From contig WTPW01001108.1 of assembly GCA_009809945.1 (NCBI GenBank), forward strand, positions 107,156-171,155: a stretch of 64,000 nt of DNA, read 5' to 3'. This stretch comes from Gigaspora margarita. Lineage: Eukaryota > Glomeromycota > Glomeromycetes > Diversisporales > Gigasporaceae. The notes under the pieces are model-generated. The model was not told the DNA's origin. It did not search any database and saw only the letters and a program-made list of their open reading frames with translations. Positions 11,529 to 23,500 of the stretch are shown in pieces. The first letter of the stretch is position 1. Each line of letters begins with the position of its first letter. Position numbers and translations under genes: made by a program.

Positions 11529-14500
11529 TTAAGCATTACGATTATTACGACCAAAACTATAAATAATTTAATAAATTTATTTATTATAATATTAAAAAAA
11601 TTTTAATTTAAAATAAGTTTTATAATTTATTGCACCTGCAGTATATTATATATTGAACCCCTTCTAATAATTAAAAATTTTGCTATGAAACTACTTTTTG
11701 AAAGTTTAATAAAAAAGATTCCTTTTGAAATTTTAATATTAACTATATTCTTGCTCTATCCCAGGTCTTAACTCTAACTCTAATATCAAATTTATTTTTG
11801 TTTTAATAATTATCCATATAGTAATAATTGGGAGTGCAATAGATGGTACTGTGCAATAAATTATAAAATCCTAAAAAAAATAGTTATACTTACCAACTAA
11901 TAAATATTTAATTAAGTTAATTAATTAGATTATAAAAACAATTATAAATTTAAATAAATATTTAAAGCTATAATTTATATTTACCCGCTATTCAAAATTA
12001 AAAATAATTATAAAAATAAATTATTAAAATAATAAAAATTTAAACAAACGTTTAAAGCTAAAATTATTATTTACCCGCTACTCAAAATTAAAAAAAATAA
12101 TTATTAAAATAAATTATTATAATAATAANAAAATAAATAAATTTATACTAACACAAAACTAAAATAAACAAATAAATATATAATATATATATAATTAGTT
12201 ATTAATTATAAAACAAAATATTAATAAATTATAAAAATTTATATACTGTGTTCTAATTGAATAAAGATATAATATTTTTTTAAAGATAAATAGATACAAA
12301 ATATTATAAAAACAAATTAGAATATAATAATAAATATTATACTTACAGCCTATTAAAAATATTATATAGTAAAATAAATATTATTAAATATAAATTTAAA
12401 TAAATATATAGTTTTAGTTAAATTAAATTTAAAGATTATACCAGCTATAAAATATAATACAGTCAACACCCCTTACAATCACCAATTTGGTTACATATGA
12501 ACTTTTTTCAAAAATGTGCTTATAAATAGGTTGTGCTTTTATAGAGGTATTTTTTTATATATTTAATAGTAAATTGTCTTTAATAAAAATGTGATATAGT
12601 ATTATGATGTGATTGTAGGGGAGGTGATTGTATGGGGGGTTGACTGTATATAATTAATTAGTAACTATAATATTAATTTAAATTTATAGTTTTTAATAAG
12701 ATTAAAAAGTAAATAAATATAAATTTAAATAAAAATAAATAATTTAACTAATGCAGTAGTAATATTAACTATTTCTAATTTTTTAAACTAAATTTTAATA
12801 AAATTTAATATAAGATTTAAATTTTGCTACATATAAATTTTAATATTTTTACTTAAAAATTCTAACTCTAATTTTTAATTCGTAGTCCACATAGGAATTA
12901 GTAAAAAAAAACATAGCAATACAGAAATGTTTATTATGTAATTTTGCTTTTTTGAAATCTGGTATTTTCCCAAGATTCTGTACTAAGTATACCTCTTTTA
13001 TGAACATATCAAAATTGTAGAAGAGATAATTACAAGCATAATAATAGTTTAAACATTAAAATAAGCTTAGCAGATTATAAAATATGGCATTTTTGCATTT
13101 ACGACTATTTGTTCACTTCTTTGTTTATATTAATAGTCGAGAGGACAGATACAACTATATCTTACAATGCACTGGACTGATTTTAATGTTCAACTACCAT
13201 TATACTTGTATTGTTTTTTCTACAATATTTGTATATGCATAAGGTGATTTATTTAGGATGAAATTGATTTATCCTTAGAAAAATACCAGATCCTAAAAAT
13301 GGCCAAATTTAATAGTAAAAATCACATGATTTTTTACTAGTTTCTGATGGATCATGAATTAATATATGTTGAAATATAGTATCTTCTAGTAGTTTAACTA
13401 AAAAAAAAACCAGAAATATAAATTTTAAATAGCAAATTTTATACTTACTTTCTAATAATTTAATAAATAATATATAATTACAAAATATTTATTATAAGTA
13501 ATGTAAATAATTTGATTAACATTATTATTTAAATATATTTACCTTAAAGAAGAAGCCCTAAAAAATAAAGATTTAGTATAAATATAAGTTTATAATATAA
13601 TATATAATAGTTTTAAAATTATTTAAAAAAAGAATTTTATAAATTAGAACATATATATTGTAATATATTCTATAATACAATATATATGTATTAAATTATA
13701 AAAATTTTATTAAAATATAAAATTTTTGATTACCTTCTATTTCTTGTGCTTATTTTAAATAAGTTTATATAAAATGTATAAATATATTAAAATAATAATA
13801 TATAAATTTAAACAAATTTTATACTTACTCTCTAAAATTTTAATAAAATTTATTTTTAATTTTAATAAAAATATTATATATATTAATGTTAAAAAATAAT
13901 TATTAATTATTATATAAATTTAAACAAATTTTATACTTACTCTCTAAAATTTTAATAAAATTTATTTTTTATTTTAATAATAAATATTATATATATTAAT
14001 GTTAACAAATTAATTATTAATTTATAAAATTATTTAAAAAATATTATTAAAAAATAAATATATAAAATTTAGTATTATTTATTAGCTATTTTATTGTAAA
14101 TAGTAAAATTTTAAATAATTATAGTTATATTTAAAGAGAAATTGTTTTTTGTGCACCCTGTATAGCAGGCATCTCACTAGTTAGTCAGTTGATTTTAATT
14201 TTGTTGTTGTTTTTTAATTTAATGTAACTTAATACAACAATTTTGTACTTTAATTGGCTAATTAGAGAAATGCACTACTATGCAGGTGCATAAAAGATCT
14301 ATATTCATATATAAATATATGTATATATAATCTATTAGCTAAAATTTTAGCAGTTTTTGCTAAGGGGCATGCCATTTATTATGTAATATTTTTTTACTTA
14401 GTAGCCACCCTCATCCATGTATAGTATGATTATTTTATCTAATTCGAATTGGTTAATATAATATGTATTAACTATGTATACATGGTAAAAATTATGACAT

Positions 14501-17500
14501 AATAAATGGCATGCCTCAAACAAATTAGATAAATAACACTTTTTTAATAAACTAAATAAAAATGCTATTTAAAGATTAAATAATAATTAAATATAAATTT
14601 ATACTTACTGTCTACTAATTAAATAAAAATTGTATATTATTAACTTATTATTAATTAAATTTATTATTTATATTTATAGGATTTTGTTAATTTTATAAAT
14701 TTTATATAAATAATATTAAACTTACTTTCTAATAATTGGATAAAAATATATTAAATATTTATAATTAGTATAATATTTAAAAAATTAAATAAAATTAAAA
14801 TAATAGTTTTATATTAAAAGTTTATATATATCTACTAAATAATTAAACAAAAAAAATATAAAATATATATTATTAAACAAATATATTTAAAAAGTATATT
14901 TCAAAATAAATCTAAAGTTTATATAATAAATTTATCTTACTTTTTAATAATTTAACAATATATATATATATAAAATAATAATATTTATTTAAAAGAAAAT
15001 TACTATTTATCACTAGTAATGATCATTACTAGTAATTATAATAACTTATAAGTGTAAATTAATAAAAAGCTTTTGCTGAAATAAAAATTAAAATTTGATT
15101 AATATTAGGTTAGGGTAAGAACTAGAATAGGGCAGGAGCATAGTTTATACCAAATTTTATGAGAATTTTTTTTTGTTAAAGCCTCAAAAGTAATTTTATA
15201 GACAAAATTTAAAGATACAATATATACTAGTAATAATCACCACTGGTGATAAATAGCAAACTTCATTTAAAAATAGTAAATTATAATAATAATAAAGATT
15301 ATACTAACAAATCCTCACTAATTGTCAAAATTTATAGATTAATTTAATATTAATTAAAAATTTAATAAATAAAATTATTATATCAAAGTTTATACTAACA
15401 AGAAATTATCTAATGCTTCCTCACTAATTGTTAAAATTTATATTATTAATATTAATTAAATTAAAGTTTTAAATAAAGTTTTATTAAGTAAAATATTTTA
15501 TTAAGTTATAAAATCAAATAAAATAGTTTGTACTAATAGTTATACTCACAATCTATAATAATAAATTATAATATAAATTATTTTATAATAAATATATATA
15601 AAAAATATAAAAATAAACAAAATTACTACTTATTGCCAGTGTTGATTATCACCAGTAATTAACAATAAAGTATAAATTAATAAAATTTATGCCAAAATAA
15701 AAATTAAAATTTGATTAATATTAAAGTTAGAATAAGAACTAGGATAGGATAGGGGCATAGTTTATACTAAGATTTTTATAGAAATTTTTTTTGTTAGTAC
15801 CTTAAAGGTAATTTCATAGACAAAATTTAAAGATACAAAATATATATTGATGATCTCTACTGGCAATAAATATCAAACTTCTAAATTAAAATATAATAAT
15901 ATTTATACTTACTCACTATAAAAATATATTATAATAAAATTATTTTATAATAAATATATATAAAAAATATAAAAATTATAATTAAAATTTAATTAAATTT
16001 ACTTACTTACTAATAATCAAAAATATTAATATCAAAAATATTAATAATTAATAATAAAATTTTAAAGATAAATACAATAATATTTTTAATTTTAATAATA
16101 AATAAAATATTGAGATAATTTATATATTGCATGTGCAGTATTGTTGCACCTGCAACAGATTATAAAACCAGTTATAATGTAAAACCCAAATAATATTTTT
16201 TTTATTGGTTAGAGTTAGAGTAAGGTAAAATTGTATATATAGGCAAATAGTTTTAAGTAAAATTTTGCAAAGAATTTTTTTGTTATAATCCCAAAAGTAG
16301 TTTTATATACTCAATTTTAAGTTATAAATGATTTTTGACAAAATGAACATTTGGTTTAAATTTTTTGATCATGTAACATTACACCTGATTTTGAAATTTG
16401 AATAGAAGAGTAATATATAAGGTGCATCACACTGATACAATAAATAAATTTACTCTAAAATATATAATAAAAAATACTATTTATTAGTTGATTTTTTTGT
16501 AAATAGCAAAATTTTTTTCAAAAAATTATAATTATTTTTATATATATATATTAATAATTATTGCTCACTTAAATAATTAATATTAAGTATTGCTTTAAAT
16601 GAGTAATAATTTATATATAAAGTATATATAATTTGATAGTATAATATCTTTATATCTTTTTTTTTGCTAAACAAATCATAATAATAAATAATACTTTTTA
16701 ATAAGCTAAATAAATTACTATTTAAAGAACAAATAATAAATTAAAAATAAATTTATACTTACCGTACTATGACACGAGGGTTTATACTAGATAAATAGAC
16801 AAATATGTTATTAAAATATTATTTATTAAATTAATTATTTAGTGTTTATTAAGTTTTATAAGTTTATATAAAGAAAATTTATACTTACTTTCTAATAATT
16901 AAATAAAAATACATTAATATATATATATATAATTAATGTAAAAAAATTAATAAAAAATTTAATAAATATCAAAATAATAATTTTATATAAAAAGATTTAT
17001 ATACCTACTAAATAATTAAACAAATATATATAACTTAACTAATTTAAAAAGTATATTGTAAAATAAAACAAAATTTAAATAATAATTTATACTTACATAC
17101 TAATAATTTAATAAATAATATATAAATATATATTATAAACTAAATAGAAAATAATTAATTACTGATTCACATAAGAAGAATAGTATTTCATAGGCACAAA
17201 TTACTAGTAAATTTATATAATTATAAAATCTTTTTTTTTCTTCTATTGCTAACTTTTTTTTATTATATTAATATACTTTAACTTCTAATGAAAAATGTAG
17301 AAAATACTTTTTTATATATAATATAAAAAAATTTTTAAAATTGGATTAGTATATAAAATGATACTTATGTTTTATTTTTGTAACTATATAGAATTTTTAT
17401 AAGTATAGAAGAAAAAAAGATTTCATTCATATATAAAAAATTATACTTTCATAATTTATAAAATTATATCATTCTTATGTGCATTGTGAATTAAAGTTTA

Positions 17501-20500
17501 TATATACCATCTAAAATAAATATATAAAATTAATGGACATTGTAATTTATCGCCATAGCAATATATTGCTACCTCTGATAGACCAATTATAATGCATAAT
17601 CAGTGTAATATGAAATCAAAACAAAACATGGTATTTTCTAAAAAGTTTGTTAGTAACCCAAAATTTTAGCTACAGACCATTATTCATGCTCTGACAAAAA
17701 AATTTGTTGCAAAATTTACTATAATGCTTCTTTATACGATTACACTACCTTTACCTCATCTAATTCTAACTAATGAAAAAAATTGGGTTACTTGGTTGTT
17801 ATAAATTCATGCTACATATGATCTCATAGGTGGCAATATATTGCATAGGCGAAAAATTATAAAATCCATAATTAAAATTATAAAAATTAATTAAAAAATT
17901 AAAAAATAGTAAATTATAATAATAATTAAGTTTATACTAACTCTAAATTACTAATTGTCAAAATTTATAATATTGTTAAATATTAATTAAAATTTAAAAA
18001 AATTGAATTTTAAATAAAGGTTTACTTACTAACTAATAATTAAATATAAGTAAAATATTATTATTAAATTATAAAAACAAAATAAAATAGTTTTTAATTA
18101 TATTTATACTTACAATCTAATAATTTATTAAAATATAAGTTATTATATTATATAAAACATACCAAGATTATAAATTAATAATTTAAATTAAAGTTTACTT
18201 ACTCACTAAAAATATAAATAATTAAATTAAGTATAATATTTAATAATAAATATTAAATTAGTATAAATAAGTAGTTACTTACTCACTAATAGGCAAAAAT
18301 ATTAATAATTAAGATTAAATTTTTAAAGTTAAATATAATAAAGTATTATACTTACTCTCTAATAATTTAATAAATAATAAATATAACTATATTAATTAAA
18401 AATTATAATTTATAAGCAAATTTAATACTTACAGACTAAAATCAAAAAAATGTAATTGGTTAATAAAATTATATAGAAACTTTATTAATAATACTAAATT
18501 ATACTATTTATATTCAATAATAATAGTTTTAATAGCAAAATTTAAAATTAACAATTTTAGATTAAAAAATAAAATTGTAAACAAAGTAAGATATTAAAAT
18601 ATTTAATATATTAAACTAGAATATAAGCTAGTAATTATTTAGCTAGTTTTTATATTATATGTAGCAATTGCAATATTGAATAATAATAGTTTAGCAAAAA
18701 ATATATTACAAATTTATACTTACATACTAATTATTTACAAAACTATACAAAATTAATACGTTTATAAAAGACAATTGAGAGATTATTTAAGATTATTAAT
18801 ATTACCGTCTTATATAAATTTAATTATAACAATTAATTATAAAGTATAATTTAAAAAAAATATAAAAATTAATTTAAAAAATATATATACTTACTGCCTA
18901 ATAATTTGATCATATTAATATGTAAGTATATTATTATATAAAAGAAATGTATTTTAAAAAATTATAAATTAATAACATACCCTCTAAAAATTTTTTGACA
19001 ATAAATATATAAAAGTGAACTTTATTAAATTATAAGGATTATTTAAAATTTATAGTAATGTATACTTACTCACTGATGTTTGTGATAAAAATTTTAAAAA
19101 TATATCTTTATTTAATTATAAAAATAATTGAAAAGTATAGTTAATAAAGTATAAAATAATATTTTAATACATACGGTCTAACAAGATAGAAAGTGTATAA
19201 TATTGTTATAATAGTTAATTCTAAAAGCATGGTTTAACATTATATAATAACAATTTATAAATAACATTATACTTATAGTCTAATAATTATAATAAATTAA
19301 AAGAACAAATAATATAAATTACATTTAAATAAAAACTAGATTTAAACTTGGAAATAAATACTTAATACTTACGCACTATATCATAATTTAACAAAAAAAT
19401 TATACAAAATGAATATAATTATATAACTCAATATAAAAACTATAAATAGACAATTATAATAACAAAGCTCATACTTCGTACTAATCCTATTGTTAATAAA
19501 GTGCAAATTAAAAGAGTTTAATCTTAAAAATAGAAAATTTTTGATGCCTATACATACAGTCTAATGATTTAACAGAAGAATAAAATATTACAAACACAAA
19601 TATAAAAATTTTAAATTACAATTTTATTATAAAAATTTACTTACTCACTAATAATCCAACAAAAAAATATATGAAAGTTGAAATATTAGATTATTAAGCC
19701 AAATTGAAAAAATATATAATTATTAAAAGATAATAATTCATAATTTATACTTACGCACTAATACAACAGAAATATATATATAAAGCCAATTAATAAAGTA
19801 CAATTTAAAAAATCATTTAACTTTATATAATAAACAATACTAACTGTCTAATAATTCAATAAAAAATTCAATACTAGTTATAAAAGAATAATATACTAAA
19901 AGATGCCAAACTGATAATTTTAAATAACTTACTGCCTAATAATATAATAAAGATTTAAAATATCTGTAATATAAATATATCATCTAAATTAGATAATTTA
20001 TTCAATGCTTACCGTCTAATAATACAATATAAAAATACATAAATATTCATAATTATATTATAAAAAAGCAAAATTTATAATTTATAATTGATAACTTAAA
20101 AGACAAATTCTATACTTACTCTCTAAAAATCAAATAAAAGTATTATAGAAATAATATTATTAATTTTAAAAACAAAATAAATAAAACTTATCAGATGGTA
20201 ATTTAAAAAATAACTTAATACTTACATACTAATAATTTATTAGAAGTATATGTAAATAAATTTACAAATTTTAGATTGCAAAGTAAATTAAAATAAAATA
20301 CTTACTTTCTAATAATTAGACAAAAGAATATTTAAAAAGCATTATTAAACAATAAATATCATAAATTATACTTTTAGATGAATTATACTTTTAGATAATA
20401 AGATTTGTACTTACTCGCTAATATAGTATCCAAAGAAAATAGGAATAATAAATTTTTGAATAAAATACATATAAAAAATAAAAAAAATAATTTAAAATGT

Positions 20501-23500
20501 ATAAGAAGATTTTTTCTAGGTTTTTATTAATTATTTACTGATCTTTAAAATATGTTTATACATACATACTAATAGCCCAATGTATAAAAGTTCAGAATAA
20601 TATGTACTATTCAAAAAGCCAAATTTAAAATTATATATAAAGTTTTTGGAATTCTATGCTTACGACCTAGTAAATTAATAAAAAAATATATAAATAGACA
20701 TATAAACAAATAAAAATAATATAATAGAAAATTATAATAAACTGATAATTCTAGTAAATAAGTTTATACATACGACCTAATAGTCCAATATTTAAAAGTT
20801 CAACATTAATATATATTATTAGAAAAACAAAATTTAAAATTATATACAAAGCTTTTAGAGCTCTATACTTACTCACTAGTAATTTAATAAAAGAGTATAT
20901 AAATAAATATAACTCAATAGAAATAATATAATAGAGAATTATAATAAACTAACAATTCTAATAAATAAGTTTATACATACTAACTAACAACCCAATATTT
21001 AAAAGTTCAAAAATTAATATATATTATTAGAAAAGCAAAATTTACAAAACAAATATTATTATTTTAGAAATATATACTTACTATCTAGTAATTTATAAAA
21101 GAATATAAACATATATATAGATACATAATCTGATAAAAATAATGCAAATAGATAATTATTTAATCTAATAATTCTAGATAATAAGTTTATACATACCGAC
21201 TATTAACCCAATATTTAAAAGTTTAGAAATTAATCTACTTTATAAGAATCATATATAATATTTTTAGAACTCTATACTTACCGACTAGTAATTTAATTGA
21301 AAAGTATAAATAAAAATAAAGAAATAAAAACCAATAAAAAATAATTATAATAAACTGTTATTTCTAGTAAATAAGTTTATACACACTTACTAATAGCCCA
21401 ATATTTAAAGTCAAAAAATTAATTTATTATAATACAAATTTAAAAACATATATGATATTTTTAGAAGTCTATACTTACATGCTTGTAATTTAATAGAGAA
21501 GTATAAGTGCATATATAGGAATATAACCCAATAGAAATAATGTAATAGAAATTATAATAACTAATAATTCTAGTAAATCAGTTTATACATACGCTCTAAC
21601 ATCACAATATTTAAAAGTTCAGAAATTAATATACTTTATTAGAATCATATACAGTTGAACCTCCCCAACCCAGTATGCATGGTGGACAAGTTTTGTATCA
21701 GTATTGAGAGGTTATCGGATTTGAAATCATTATAAACTATATAGATTCATATAACAGAAACGGACTTGGTGGATTAATTTTTTATCGGGTTTGACAGGTT
21801 ATCGGATTTTACAGGATTGGTTTTGGGAGGTTCAACTGTATAACATTTTTAGAACTCTATACTTACCGACTAGTAATTTAATTGAAAAGTATAAATAAAA
21901 ATAAAGAAATAAAAAAAACCAATAAAATAATATAATAGAGAATTATAATGTAATAAAAATTATAATAAACTAATAATTCTAGTAAATCAGTTTATACATA
22001 CGACCTAATAGCTCAATATTTAAAAGTTCAGAATTAATATGTATTATTAGAAAAAAAAAATTTACAAATCAAATATTATTATTATTATTTTAGAAATATA
22101 TATAAAAGTTTAAAAATTAATATATATTATTAGAAAAAAAATCAAACTTTTAAATTATATACAATAAACTGAAATTCTAGTAAATAAAGATTATACATAC
22201 GGCCTAATTGTACAATATTTTAAAATTAAAAAATTGATATATATTCTTAAAAAAGCAAAATTTACAAATCAAATATTATTATTTGTTATTTTAGAAATAT
22301 ATACTTACCCACTAGTAATTAAATAAAAGAGCACATAAATAAAAATATAACTCAATAAAATTAATAAATTCTAATAAATAAAGTTTATACATACGACCTA
22401 ATTGTACAATATTTTAAAATTAAAAAATTAATATATATTCTTAAAAAAGCAAAATTTACAAATCAAATCTTATTATTTGTTATTTTAGAAATATATACTT
22501 ACTCACTAGTAATTTAATAAAAGAGCATATAAATAAAAATATAACTCAATAAAAATAATATAGTTGAGAGTTATAATAGCTGATAATTCCAGTAAATAAG
22601 TTTATACATACATCCTAGAAACCCAATATTTAAAAGTTAAAATATATTTGTATTATTAGAAACAAACAAAATTTAAAATTACGGTTTTACCAAAGCACAC
22701 CACTGGCGTTCAACGGCAGTGTCGGAAATTAGATCAGAACATCATCAGAAAGTAGGTCAAAAAATCATGTGACTATATAAAATTAAGAATATTGGCCAAT
22801 AAAGGATCATAATTTGGTGTAACATAACACGATCAGGAAAATTCAAAACAAACGTCTCAAACCGTTTCTTTTGTCAAAAAAAGCTTATTTCTCAAAAGTT
22901 TGATAAGAACCCACTTTTTTTAACTAAAAAAAAGTTTTTTTTGAGCGATTTTACTATATAACAACCTAAAATCAAACCCTAACTGAGCACTTACCCTAAC
23001 CCTAACCTAACATAAACGAACTTGAAAGAATTTTGGTACTGATCACGTGAGGTGAATTTTTGATGGCGATACTGGGGTAGATATCTAATTTCCGATACTA
23101 GCATTGAACGCCAGTGGTGTGATTTAGTAAAACTGTAAAATGATAAACAATAAACTGAAATTCTAGCAAATAAGTTTATACATACTCCCTAATAGTCAAA
23201 TATTTAAAAGTTTAAGTTTAAAAATTAGTATATATTATTAGAAAAGCAAAATTTACAAATCAAATATTATTATTTTAGAAATATATACTTACGCTCTAAT
23301 AATTTAATAAAAGAGCATATGGGCTGCCGTCAATAGAAATCAAGCAAATTTTTTATAATAAAATTTTTTTGAAACTTTGAACAGAAATAACTTAACAAAA
23401 ATTTAATCAAATTTGATAAAAATTTTTTTAAATTAATTTCATAAACTTATAGAATAAATTTAAAAAAAATTTTATCAAATTTGATCAAGATTTTGTTAAG

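Larger units (their letters stand above)
11529..14832 (-). other. Microexons 75 to terminal exon, conserved C-terminus
   Basis: Exons: about 14830 TAG (its donor is degraded to AT in this copy but intact in the paralogue); 14726 AAA; 14609-14614 TAGACA; 13941 AGA; 13829 AGA; 13734 AAG; 13541-13555 (15 nt); 13449 AAA; 12442 CTG; 12347 GCT; 12153-12158 TTTTGT; 12075 CGG; 11985 CGG; 11894 TTG; terminal exon 11529-11556, with TAA at 11529-11531. The last part translates as LRNWLFVGGCFGRNN and a few more residues. The paralogue gives LRYRLFVGGCFGHNN and stops. The 13829 and 13941 exons lie in a local duplication of one intron-exon unit that is single in the other copy. Confidence 0.82.
5740..16336 (+). 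repeat. Segmental duplication, copy A
   Basis: Matches 52945-64000 in the same orientation through long runs, for example 5740-6690 with 52945-53870, 9850-10630 with 53880-54700, 11150-11600 with 58310-58790 and 11880-16336 with 59040-64000. It carries the 3' half of the microexon gene and about 5.8 kb of its downstream flank. Insertions private to this copy: about 6690-9840, 10646-10991, 12460-12646, 14364-14517 and a one-unit tandem duplication near 13905. Confidence 0.9.
14941..17950 (-). other. Microexons 63-74, including 9- and 24-nt exons
   Basis: Exons: 17942-17950 (9 nt, TAATTTAGA); 17518 ATG; 17097 TAT; 17005 TAG; 16889 AAA; 16763-16786 (24 nt); 16007 TAA; 15913 TGA; 15550 ATT; 15400-15423 (24 nt); 15309-15317 (9 nt, TGAGGATTT); 14941 AAA. 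In phase 1 the second 24-nt exon reads Glu-Glu-Ala-Leu-Asp-Asn-Phe and the first Ile-Asn-Pro-Arg-Val-Ile-Val. Phase 0 of the second would contain TGA and TAA. The acceptor before 14941 reads TTATTAA rather than TTATTAG in both gene copies, so this triplet may be skipped. Skipping keeps frame. Confidence 0.78.

Noticed and set aside
11547-11556. An 8-nt internal exon before GTAATAATC
   Set aside because: The donor is not conserved in copy B and the length breaks the rule. Reading through to TAA as the terminal exon works in both copies.
13287-13292. A further 6-nt exon (GATCTG; 61243-61248 AATCTG in copy B)
   Set aside because: It has fair splice-like flanks but would create a TAA in copy B together with the preceding exon, so it was left out.
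16763-16766. A 4-nt exon (TACG) using the CTATGAC acceptor
   Set aside because: It would break the frame. The next acceptor (TTATCTAG) gives a 24-nt exon that keeps phase and is open.
22977-23005. Telomeric repeat or chromosome end (CCCTAACCCTAACC)
   Set aside because: Only two or three units, found in the middle of several MITEs (also at 10862, 30540 and 46920).
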